34,332 nt of DNA from an uncultured Clostridia bacterium (GTDB taxonomy: Bacteria; Bacillota; Clostridia; Christensenellales; Aristaeellaceae). The position numbers were made by a program, and so were the translations under genes. The stretch's first letter is position 1, and the number at the start of each line of letters is the position of its first letter. The stretch lies in contig CAKUCW010000029.1 in assembly GCA_934643825.1 (NCBI GenBank), positions 1 through 34,332 on the forward strand. Direction: 5' to 3'. Below the pieces are notes generated by a model, which made no database searches, was not told the DNA's origin, and saw only the letters and a program-made list of their open reading frames with translations. Positions 1 through 6,603 of this stretch are shown here, in pieces.

Positions 1-104
1 AGCAAGCTTAGCTTGAATAGCAAAATCAAGAGATTCAGCTATTCTTTCATTTGCGGAAAGGGCTATTCTCTCCCTTCGGGGGGAGAATAGCTTTTTGTCT
101 ACAG
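1..104 (+). repeat. Family A composite repeat, copy A1 (cut by window start)
   Basis: This copy matches copies A2, A3 and A4. It holds GAATAGC (16-22), a GCTATTC arm (38-44), and a strong hairpin at 63-90 with 12-pair arms, one T-G wobble and a UUCG tetraloop, followed by a T-run. The outer terminator found in the other copies is replaced by an unrelated hairpin at 110-135. It lies upstream of glgA in the same orientation. The left part is outside the window. Confidence 0.85.
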
Positions 105-109
105 GCTGA

Positions 110-141
110 GACCGTTTTCCAAAGGGAAAGCGGTCTTTCTC
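110..141 (+). terminator. Intrinsic terminator after repeat A1
   Basis: GACCG-T-TTTCC pairs with GGAAA-G-CGGTC (one T-G wobble) around a short A-rich loop, followed by TTTCTCT. It occupies the place of the GCGGGC hairpin of the other A copies. The gene it serves would be to the left of the window. The stretch 142-350 then holds no convincing gene; two 35-codon TTG-start frames with good upstream AGGAGG-like sites (starts 225 and 250) are the only hints. Confidence 0.6.
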
Positions 142-350
142 TATATACATACGAAATTGCGAAGATTCCCCGCGGGAGCAAGACATCAACACATCGCAGA
201 CTGAAGCTGAAGGGAGGTCAGCGGTTGAAAAAAAGGAGGATCGATCTTGTCTGGCTGCGCGAAAACATCGGAGGGATTTGCCTGTTTTTCCATATTTTTC
301 GCTCATTTCAACGGAAGTTTGAATCTAAATGATCAAATTTGTTCAAATCG

Positions 351-379
351 TTGACTTGCTTCAAAATGTTTTGTAAAAT
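351..379 (+). promoter_or_regulatory. Sigma-A promoter of glgA
   Basis: The -35 is TTGACT (351-356), the spacer is 17 bp and the -10 is TAAAAT (374-379). The start of transcription would be near 386, about 30 nt before the glgA ATG. Confidence 0.7.
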
Positions 380-415
380 ATGGTCAGTTACAGCACGCGA
401 AAGGAAAGCAATATT

Positions 416-2227
416 ATGAAAATTCTGTTTGTTTCAAGCGAATGTGCTCCTTTTAGCAAATCCGGCGGTCTGGCGGATGTGGCGTTTTCCCTTCCGCCGG
501 CGCTTCAAAAAACGGGGGATGAACTGACGATCGTAACCCCCATGTATCGTGTCACACAGGAAAACTATGGCGATCAGTTTTCATTGATTAAAATCTGCGT
601 TATCCATCTGGGACAGCGCCGGATGAGCTGCTCTCTGTATAAGGGCGAACTGAACGGTGTGACGGTCTACGCCATCGGCAACGAGCATCTCTTCCACCGT
701 CCGCGGCTCTACGGTTACGGGGATGATTCCCTGCGCTTTGCCTTCTTCTGCCGCGCAGTCATCGATCTTCTGCCGGAATTCGGCGACCTGCCCGATATTC
801 TGCACTGCAACGACTGGGAAACCGCGCTCGCCATTCTCTATTTGAAAAACGACGCCGTTTTGAATGAGGCGCTTTCGCACATCAAAACCGTCTACACGAT
901 TCACAACATCGCCTATCAGGGTCAGTTTGGGCGCAGCGAGATGGAAACGACATTTGCCCTTCCGGATGGCTGGTATCACGGCGGTCTGAGCTATGAGTTT
1001 GAAGGGCGGCAGGATATCAACCTGATGAAGGGTGCGATGCTGATGGCGGATGCGGTGACCACCGTATCGCCGACCTATGCGCGTGAGCTTCACTACCCGT
1101 ATTTCGCGCATGGCTTGCAGGGCGTGGTCGATATCATCGATCCCAAGCTGTACGGCATTCTGAACGGCATTGACACGGATCATTATGACCCGGCGCATGA
1201 CCCGCTCATCCCCTATCATTTTACCGTCGAGGATATGTCGGGCAAGGCACGCTGCAAGCGGGAAATTCAGCGCCTGTTTGGACTCAATCAGGAGAGCGAG
1301 TGGCCGCTGCTGGCGAGCGTTGCGCGTCTGGTTGAGCAGAAGGGCATTGAGCTGATTCGCGAGATTCTGCCGCAGCTGATGGATATGGGTGTGCAGCTCA
1401 TCGTCTTCGGTCAGGGCGACCAGAAGTATATCGAATATTTCAACTGGGCGCGTGAGCAGTGGCCCGGACAGCTCGGCTTCTCCAGCGACTACAACGAGCC
1501 GATGGCGAGCGCTGTCTTTGCCGGCGCGGATATGTACCTGATGCCGTCGAGGTTTGAGCCGTGCGGACTGTCGCAGATGATGGCGATGCGCTATGGAACG
1601 GTTCCGATCGTTCACGAAACGGGCGGACTCAAGGACTCCGTGCGTGCCTACAAGGATTTTGACGGCGTGGGCGACGGCTTCGCTTTCTCGGATTATCAGG
1701 CGAAGGATCTGTATCTGGCGATCTCCGAAGCGGTCAAACTGTATTTCGGCAACGAGGCGATGTTTGACAAGCTGCGCGAACGCTGCATGAAGAAGGATTT
1801 TTCATGGGACAAGAGCGCCCAGCAGTATAACCGCATGTATGAAGATATCTGCGGCGGCGCGGGATCGGGCGCACCGATTGCCTTTGAAGAGGCATTTGAA
1901 CAGCTCCGCCATTGCTACATGGAGAACGAACGCGTAAACCGCAGCCGCCACGACAGCGCCTACAACCGCGTTGTGCAGGTCACGATCATCGGGCGCGGTG
2001 CGGGAACATTCCATATTCGCTTCACGGACGGCGGCATGCAGGTTCTGCCGACCTCTGCCGATGACGCGGAGGCGTACGTCCATTGCAGCTTCGACAACCT
2101 GCTGGCGATGGCACGCGGTCTGGTGACGGTCGATAAGCTCTACCTGAGCGGACAGCTTCGCTTGAGCGGCAACCTTTCCAAGGGATTTGAGATTCGCTAT
2201 CTGCTCTCCCCGGCAAAGAAGGAGTAA
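416..2227 (+). CDS. glgA: Glycogen synthase with C-terminal SCP2-like domain
   Basis: Transfers glucose from ADP-glucose to the growing alpha-1,4-glucan chain in the cytoplasm. The ATG at 416 gives the canonical MKILFVSSE start, 12 nt after AAAGGAAAG. The 603 residues contain a GT5 N-terminal domain with the ADP-glucose-binding KSGGLADV (15-22) and a GT1-type C-terminal half with SRFEPCGLSQ (378-387; E381 is the conserved glutamate) followed by TGGLKDSV. GlgA is usually about 480 residues. The extra 120 residues follow a Gly/Ala linker near 478, and residues 519-599 resemble the SCP2 sterol-carrier fold: a beta-rich start, then a segment like 'dnLlaMarG...LyLsGqLrLsGnL'. The GlgA call is certain; the SCP2 call is by pattern only. 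Other glg genes are not in the window. Confidence 0.95.
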   Translation: MKILFVSSECAPFSKSGGLADVAFSLPPALQKTGDELTIVTPMYRVTQENYGDQFSLIKICVIHLGQRRMSCSLYKGELNGVTVYAIGNEHLFHRPRLYGYGDDSLRFAFFCRAVIDLLPEFGDLPDILHCNDWETALAILYLKNDAVLNEALSHIKTVYTIHNIAYQGQFGRSEMETTFALPDGWYHGGLSYEFEGRQDINLMKGAMLMADAVTTVSPTYARELHYPYFAHGLQGVVDIIDPKLYGILNGIDTDHYDPAHDPLIPYHFTVEDMSGKARCKREIQRLFGLNQESEWPLLASVARLVEQKGIELIREILPQLMDMGVQLIVFGQGDQKYIEYFNWAREQWPGQLGFSSDYNEPMASAVFAGADMYLMPSRFEPCGLSQMMAMRYGTVPIVHETGGLKDSVRAYKDFDGVGDGFAFSDYQAKDLYLAISEAVKLYFGNEAMFDKLRERCMKKDFSWDKSAQQYNRMYEDICGGAGSGAPIAFEEAFEQLRHCYMENERVNRSRHDSAYNRVVQVTIIGRGAGTFHIRFTDGGMQVLPTSADDAEAYVHCSFDNLLAMARGLVTVDKLYLSGQLRLSGNLSKGFEIRYLLSPAKKE

Positions 2228-2284
2228 GGCGGCAGACGAGCTGAAACGAAGCGGATGAACCGATTTTCGTTCTAAAATATTTGC

Positions 2285-2360
2285 TAAAACCGCCGTGAAG
2301 CGGAGAAAGCTTGAAGGGACGGTGTCCCGCAGAGGCTTTCTTTCGCTTCGCGACGGTTTA
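2285..2360. repeat. Family C hairpin repeat, copy C1
   Basis: A long imperfect palindrome. The left arm, TAAAACCGCCGTGAAGCG and the following GAGAAAGC, pairs with a right arm ending CGCTTCGCGACGGTTTA, and GGGAC-GGT-GTCCC caps the stem. The left arm is nearly identical to the start of copy C3 (15607) and to the minus strand of the parA-parB gap. There is no U-tract, so it is not an obvious terminator. Confidence 0.7.
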
Positions 2361-2380
2361 AATGATTGAAGCGGCATATA

Positions 2381-2555
2381 AAAAAGCGGGCAAAGCCCGC
2401 TTCAGCTTGTTGACATCAGCAAACTTGGCTTGAATAGCAAAATCAAGAAATTCAGCTATTCTTTCATTTGCGGAAAGGGCTATTCTCCCTCAAAGAGGGA
2501 GAATAGCTTTTTGTCTGCATGACATGATAAAGCGGGCAAAGCCCGCTTTTTATCA
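2381..2555 (+). repeat. Family A composite repeat, copy A2
   Basis: A complete copy between the convergent glgA and parB genes. In order it contains an outer hairpin AAGCGGGC/GCCCGCTT with its T-run facing left, TTGACA (2411-2416), GAATAGC and GCTATTC arms, a perfect 12-bp hairpin CTATTCTCCCTC-AAA-GAGGGAGAATAG (2480-2506) followed by TTTTT, and a second GCGGGC hairpin (2530-2554) with its T-run facing right. Both end hairpins therefore terminate transcripts leaving the element. Confidence 0.9.
2530..2554. terminator. Bidirectional terminator at right end of repeat A2
   Basis: AAAGCGGGC-AAA-GCCCGCTTTTT. It has A-runs on one side and T-runs on the other, so it can stop rightward glgA read-through and leftward parB transcripts (parB stop at 2584). 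Box B1 follows at 2551-2580. Confidence 0.85.
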
Positions 2556-2580
2556 TGCATGGAAAATGTGCGGCTCAGCC
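2551..2580 (+). repeat. Box B1, post-terminator repeat
   Basis: Immediately right of the T-run, the sequence reads ATGCATGGAAAATGTGCGGC. It matches the opening of the other five boxes (consensus core GGAAATTGCGCAAAATCGCC) and is the most degenerate copy. Confidence 0.5.
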
Positions 2581-2583
2581 TGC

Positions 2584-3468
2584 TTATTTATCCATCCATT
2601 CCCAGAGCCTTTGCAGCTCTTCCTCGCTGGTGTATTGCAGAACGATTTTGCCCTTCTCCTGCGTGCCTTCCAGCTTGACCTTGAGTCCCGTTGCGCTGCG
2701 CAGGCGCTCGGTCAGCTCTTCGTATTCAATCGGCAGAGCGACGGGTTCCGGCTTTTCCTTCTTCTCGGTCTGCGCGTTCTTGGCGGCGGCTTCGAGCTGG
2801 CGTACAGACCAGCCGAACTGCATCGTCTTGGCGAACAGCCCGGTCTGCAATTCCGCATCGTCAATGCCCGCCAGCACACGCGCATGACCTGCCGAAAGTG
2901 CGCCTTCGATGACGGCGTTCTGAATGCGCTCGGGCAGGTTGAGCAGGCGCAGAATGTTGGCGACGGCGCTGCGGCTGCGCCCGATGCGCTCGGCTGCGAC
3001 TTCCTGCGTCAGCGCACATTCCTCCATCAGGCGGCGGATGCCTTGCGCTTCTTCGATGGCGTTGAGGTCTTCGCGCTGGATGTTTTCAATCAGCGCGGCT
3101 TCCTGACGGCGCACGTCGTCCCAATCGCGGACGATTGCCGGAATGGTCGGGCAGTTTGCCAGCCTTGCCGCACGCCAGCGGCGCTCGCCTGCGATGATGG
3201 TATAGCGCCTGCCGTCGCGGGCGACGAGAATCGGCGAGAGAACGCCGTTGTGGCGGATGGAATCTGCCAGCGCCAGCAGCGCGTCATCGTCAAATTTCTT
3301 GCGCGGCTGGTTCCGGTTCGGGTCGATATCCCCGACGGAAAGCTCCACCACGGCGTCGGCAGGTACGGGCGCAGGGCTTTCGCTGACCTGATCGACGGAT
3401 TCTACCACTTCTTCCACATCCGGCAGGATAGCGCTCAGACCCCTGCCCAATCCCATTTTCTTCGCCAT
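2584..3468 (-). CDS. parB: Chromosome-partitioning protein ParB (Spo0J/Noc family)
   Basis: Binds parS sites near the origin and forms CTP-dependent sliding clamps that recruit ParA and SMC. The 294 residues are the usual length. Visible signatures are the N-terminal GLGRGLSAIL, the CTP-binding GERRWRA (94-100), ENIQRE (128-133), and a helix-turn-helix around 154-176 (LTQEVAAERIGRSRSAVANI). The ATG start gives the standard MAKKMGLGRG opening; the ribosome site (AAAGG, 12 nt away) is mediocre. It lies downstream of parA on the same strand, but with an unusual 214-bp gap rather than direct contact. Whether it is the chromosomal ParB or Noc cannot be settled here; next to parA, ParB is more likely. 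I saw no 16-bp parS palindrome. Confidence 0.95.
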   Translation of the reverse strand: MAKKMGLGRGLSAILPDVEEVVESVDQVSESPAPVPADAVVELSVGDIDPNRNQPRKKFDDDALLALADSIRHNGVLSPILVARDGRRYTIIAGERRWRAARLANCPTIPAIVRDWDDVRRQEAALIENIQREDLNAIEEAQGIRRLMEECALTQEVAAERIGRSRSAVANILRLLNLPERIQNAVIEGALSAGHARVLAGIDDAELQTGLFAKTMQFGWSVRQLEAAAKNAQTEKKEKPEPVALPIEYEELTERLRSATGLKVKLEGTQEKGKIVLQYTSEEELQRLWEWMDK

Positions 3469-3682
3469 GACGGTTCATGCCTTTCTTTCGGTTTAAGGGA
3501 AACGACCGGGGCGCTACCCCCAATCCCCGCTGAGAGATTTATCCCTCAGACTCCCTTCTTCGCTTTGCGGCGGTGTGAATATCGTTTTCATGAATTTATT
3601 GCAATGCGATAAATCCAAAGTGGGAAATTCGGGAATCTCAGATTCTCGGCAGGGTTTAGGACAGCGTCCCAAACGTTTTCCC
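3469..3682. repeat. parA-parB gap containing family C fragments C2a and C2b
   Basis: This gap carries two family C pieces in opposite orientation. On the minus strand (about 3575 down to 3505) is ACCGCCGCAAAGCGAAGAAG, then a CTGAG...CTCAG hairpin and a GGGG...CCCC hairpin, matching the first half of C3. On the plus strand (3652-3681) is GGCAGGGTTTAGGACAGCGT then CCCAAACG, matching the second half of C3. A GAATC-TCA-GATTC hairpin lies beside it. No open frame of interest. Confidence 0.6.
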
Positions 3683-4444
3683 TTACTGCTCTCTTTCCAG
3701 AAACTCTGTTGCCAACTGCTGATAGCTCTGTGCGCCCAGCGAACGCGGGTCATACAGGTGGATGGGCAGACCGTGGCTGGGCGCTTCGCCCAGACGGACG
3801 TTGCGCGGAATGACGGTCTTATACACCTTGTTTTTGAAGACCTTGCGAACCTCCTGCGCAACCTGTACGCCCAGATTGGTGCGTGCGTCGAGCATCGTCA
3901 GCACGACGCCCTCGATGGCGAGGTGGCGATTCATCTTCTGAACCTTCTGAATCGTTCCCATCAGTGCGCTGACGCCTTCCAGCGCATAGTATTCGCACTG
4001 AATCGGAATCAGCACGCCGTCTGCCGCGCAGAGCGCGTTGAGCGTGATCAAGCCCAGCGACGGCGGGCAGTCGATAAAGATATAATCAAAGTCGTCCTTC
4101 GCGTTTTCCAGCATCTGCGTCATGACGCGCTCTCGATGTTCCATACCTGCCAGCTCGATTTCCGCGCCTGCCAGACGGATATCCGCAGGAAGAACCATCA
4201 GCCCCTCGACCGCGGTTTTTGCCAGCGCGTCTTTGAGCGGCGTTTCGCCCGCCAGCACTTCGTAAACGGTCGGCGTCTTTTCCTTAACGCGCACGCCCAG
4301 ACCGCTGGATGTATTGCCCTGCGGATCCGCGTCTACGACCAGCACACGCTTGCCCTGCGCCGCCACGCAGGCGGAGAGATTGACGCTGGTGGTCGTTTTG
4401 CCAACGCCGCCTTTTTGATTGGTGATTGCAATGATTCTAGCCAT
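3683..4444 (-). CDS. parA: Chromosome-partitioning ATPase ParA (Soj/MinD superfamily)
   Basis: Deviant Walker-A ATPase that works with ParB in origin segregation and modulates DnaA in relatives. The 253 residues start MARIIAITNQ and carry the Walker A KGGVGKTT (11-18, with the signature lysine K11), a DADPQGN motif (39-45) and the FIDCPPSLG Walker-B region. The length matches chromosomal Soj. GGGGGA lies 4 nt before the ATG. It follows the unknown gene 4553-5005 by 108 bp and precedes parB on the same strand. The rsmG/mnmG genes that normally precede parA in Bacillota are absent. Confidence 0.95.
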   Translation of the reverse strand: MARIIAITNQKGGVGKTTTSVNLSACVAAQGKRVLVVDADPQGNTSSGLGVRVKEKTPTVYEVLAGETPLKDALAKTAVEGLMVLPADIRLAGAEIELAGMEHRERVMTQMLENAKDDFDYIFIDCPPSLGLITLNALCAADGVLIPIQCEYYALEGVSALMGTIQKVQKMNRHLAIEGVVLTMLDARTNLGVQVAQEVRKVFKNKVYKTVIPRNVRLGEAPSHGLPIHLYDPRSLGAQSYQQLATEFLEREQ

Positions 4445-4552
4445 GATATCCCCCGACGCCTGCCGTATTCAGGCGTATCCGTTAAAAATAAAAAATCGCA
4501 TAAAGCCTGGCTATATGCAGCCCGTAAACGAATGAAAGCGGCAGAACGGGCA

Positions 4553-5005
4553 TTACTGCGCCTGTCCGTTTTCTTCAAGAACCTGAAGAAGCCACTTTCG
4601 GTCGATGTCGTCCAAAGGAAAGCGCCTGACCAATTCGCGCATGGCGGCGAAGGAGCCTTCGCGGGAAAGATCGAACAGCGCGTCCGTCAGCGTCGGGCTG
4701 ACGTCCATGCGTGCATAGGAGAGCGCGAGAAGCCTGTCGGACAGGTCGCGCAGCATCTCGCTTGTCACCAGCCTCTTTTCCCCGTTGTCAAGCGTCACGC
4801 GCATCTTTCCGCCGGTTGCTTGATAGACACTGTTGAACAGTGTGGAGTCCAGCTTCTGCCAGATCAGCGCCAGGCTGTCGCTTGTGCGCATAAATCGGAA
4901 AAGAAGTTCGTTGACCGTATAGGTCAGCTCGGGACACGCTTCAAGCAGCCTGCCGCCAAAGGCAGCGCACAGCATGTGTTCGACCTGTTCAAGTCTGCCG
5001 GGCAT
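4553..5005 (-). CDS. Unknown protein upstream of parA
   Basis: About 150 residues (164 if the upstream ATG at 5047 is used). The inner ATG at 5005 is preferred because GGGGGAGGGG lies 7 nt before it; the outer ATG has only a weak AGGA. The protein is soluble, has no signal peptide, and reads as mostly helical, with many leucines and charged residues. I recognise no domain. It is transcribed toward parA and parB from the promoter at 5068-5096, so it may share their transcript. It could be a small regulatory or structural protein; no function is claimed. Confidence 0.75.
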   Translation of the reverse strand: MPGRLEQVEHMLCAAFGGRLLEACPELTYTVNELLFRFMRTSDSLALIWQKLDSTLFNSVYQATGGKMRVTLDNGEKRLVTSEMLRDLSDRLLALSYARMDVSPTLTDALFDLSREGSFAAMRELVRRFPLDDIDRKWLLQVLEENGQAQ

Positions 5006-5067
5006 ACGCATACCCCTCCCCCGCAACAGCGTCATTTGCATACCCATTCCATCATATCCTGTATACT

Positions 5068-5096
5068 ATTCTACACGCAAAGCGAAACTCCCGCAA
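5068..5096 (-). promoter_or_regulatory. Candidate promoter for the unknown gene and parAB
   Basis: Read on the minus strand: TTGCGG (5091-5096), 17 bp, TAGAAT (5068-5073). The start would be near 5061, just upstream of both candidate ATGs. The -10 is good, the -35 weak. Confidence 0.45.
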
Positions 5097-5142
5097 GGGT
5101 TTTTCAAAAAAGCACGAAAATGTCGCAAAGCGCGTCGGTCGG

Positions 5143-5171
5143 TTTACAATTTCAGCCCGATGGCGTATACT
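5143..5171 (+). promoter_or_regulatory. Sigma-A promoter of tldD-tldE
   Basis: TTTACA (5143-5148), 17-bp spacer, TATACT (5166-5171): one mismatch to consensus in each box. The start would be near 5178, about 33 nt before the tldD ATG. Confidence 0.75.
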
Positions 5172-5210
5172 GATACCAAATCCAATCTTTATGTCCGGAG
5201 GAGGTTTCCG

Positions 5211-6596
5211 ATGGTATCATCTTCTGTATGTGAGCGCGTGATTGCCCGCGCCTTGTCGCGTGGCGGCACGTTTGCCGAACTCTTTATCGAGGATTCGCGC
5301 AATTTTTCCATGTCTCTGCGCGATGGACGAATTGAAAACGCAGCGCTTTCCCGCCCCTATGGTGCGGGCGTGCGCGTCTATGACGGACTGCGCTCGATCT
5401 ATGTCTACACCTGTGACGTGAGCGAAAGCGGTCTTCTGCGTGCTGCCGAACGCGCCGCCGCGGCTGTGACCGATACGCCGGTCTCCGTCGGCGATATCCG
5501 TCTTGCCGAGCGTGCGCATGCGGATATTCACCCGGTCAAGACGCCGTTTTTGACCGTGGATGCGCAGAAGCGTGCGGGCGTTCTTCGTGCCGTGGACAAG
5601 GCGGCACGCGACGTATCCGCAAGCATTGTGCAGGTATCTGCGGGGCTGCTTTCCCGCGAACAGCATGTGCTGATCGCCAACAGCGAAGGGCTGTATACCG
5701 GCGATACCCGCGTTTATACCCGTCTGCTCTGCTCCGCTGTCGCCAGCGACGGCAAGGAAAACCAGACCGGCACGCGCAACCCCGGTGCGCTGATGGGCTT
5801 TGAGCTGTTTGATACCCGCGTAAATCCGGAAGAGGCGGGTCGTGACGCGGCAAAGTCCGCGCTGACGATGCTGACCGCGCCGTATTGCGCGGCGGGCGAG
5901 ATGCCGGTCGTCATCGCGGGCGGTTTCGGCGGCGTCATCTTCCATGAAGCCTGCGGTCATGCGCTGGAGGCGACGAGCGTCGCGCCCGGCACGTCTGTTT
6001 TCGCGGGCAAGCTCGGTCAGCAGATTGCGGCGCCGTGCGTGACCGCCATCGACGACGGCACCATGCCCAACGAATGGGGCAGCGAGAATATCGACGACGA
6101 GGGTACGCCGACCACGAAGCTGGTTCTGATTGAAAACGGCATTCTGCGCAATTATATGGTTGACAGGCTCAACGGGCGCAAGATGGGCATGGCGCCCACC
6201 GGCAGCGGACGGCGCGAAAGCTATGCCTATGCGCCGACCAGCCGCATGCGCAACACGTTTATCGCCCCGGGCAATGACGACGATGATGAGATGATCCGCA
6301 CCATGGGCGACGGACTGTATGCCGCGCAGATGGGCGGCGGCAGCGTCAACCCGGCGACGGGCGAATTCAATTTCGCCGTACAGGAAGGCTATCTCGTCCG
6401 CGACGGCAAGATTGTTTCCCCCGTCCGCGGTGCGTCGCTCATCGGAAAAGGCAATCAGATCCTCATGCGGATCGACCGCGTCGGCAAACATATGACCATG
6501 GGTCAGGGCATGTGCGGTTCGCTGAGCGGCAGCGTGCCGACCAACGTCGGTCAGCCGACCATCCGCGTAAGCAGTCTGACAGTCGGCGGAAAGTGA
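5211..6596 (+). CDS. tldD: TldD metallopeptidase subunit
   Basis: Catalytic subunit of the TldD/TldE zinc protease. In E. coli the pair cleaves unfolded small peptides, degrades the antitoxin CcdA and removes the microcin B17 leader. The 461 residues (ATG at 5211, CGGAGGAGG 7 nt upstream) contain the family zinc motif HEACGH (245-250) within IFHEACGHALEA, and the C-terminal conserved MCGSLSGSVPTNVGQPT. It precedes tldE by 7 bp and is co-transcribed from 5143. A longer upstream frame exists, but the ribosome site fixes this start. No peptide-natural-product genes are nearby, so a housekeeping role in peptide turnover is more likely. Confidence 0.95.
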   Translation: MVSSSVCERVIARALSRGGTFAELFIEDSRNFSMSLRDGRIENAALSRPYGAGVRVYDGLRSIYVYTCDVSESGLLRAAERAAAAVTDTPVSVGDIRLAERAHADIHPVKTPFLTVDAQKRAGVLRAVDKAARDVSASIVQVSAGLLSREQHVLIANSEGLYTGDTRVYTRLLCSAVASDGKENQTGTRNPGALMGFELFDTRVNPEEAGRDAAKSALTMLTAPYCAAGEMPVVIAGGFGGVIFHEACGHALEATSVAPGTSVFAGKLGQQIAAPCVTAIDDGTMPNEWGSENIDDEGTPTTKLVLIENGILRNYMVDRLNGRKMGMAPTGSGRRESYAYAPTSRMRNTFIAPGNDDDDEMIRTMGDGLYAAQMGGGSVNPATGEFNFAVQEGYLVRDGKIVSPVRGASLIGKGNQILMRIDRVGKHMTMGQGMCGSLSGSVPTNVGQPTIRVSSLTVGGK

Positions 6597-6603
6597 GGCT
6601 AAC

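Noticed and set aside
51..332. Recurring peptide beginning MRKG-FSP--GRIAF encoded in repeats A1, A3 and A4
   Set aside because: It is read through the palindromic stem from a TTG. In copy A2 the same frame meets a stop inside the stem, and the downstream sequence differs in each copy. Variation preserves base pairing, not protein.
2524..3612. 362-codon plus-strand frame opposite parB
   Set aside because: Shadow of parB; begins inside a terminator hairpin and has no ribosome site.
3683..5047. A parS site near parA-parB
   Set aside because: I looked for the 16-bp TGTTTCACGTGAAACA-type palindrome in the par region and elsewhere in the window and did not see one; a computed search allowing mismatches is still needed.
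5943..6596. tldD-tldE as part of a peptide natural-product cluster
   Set aside because: No precursor peptide, modification enzyme or exporter is near; the operon is bounded by its own promoter and terminator.
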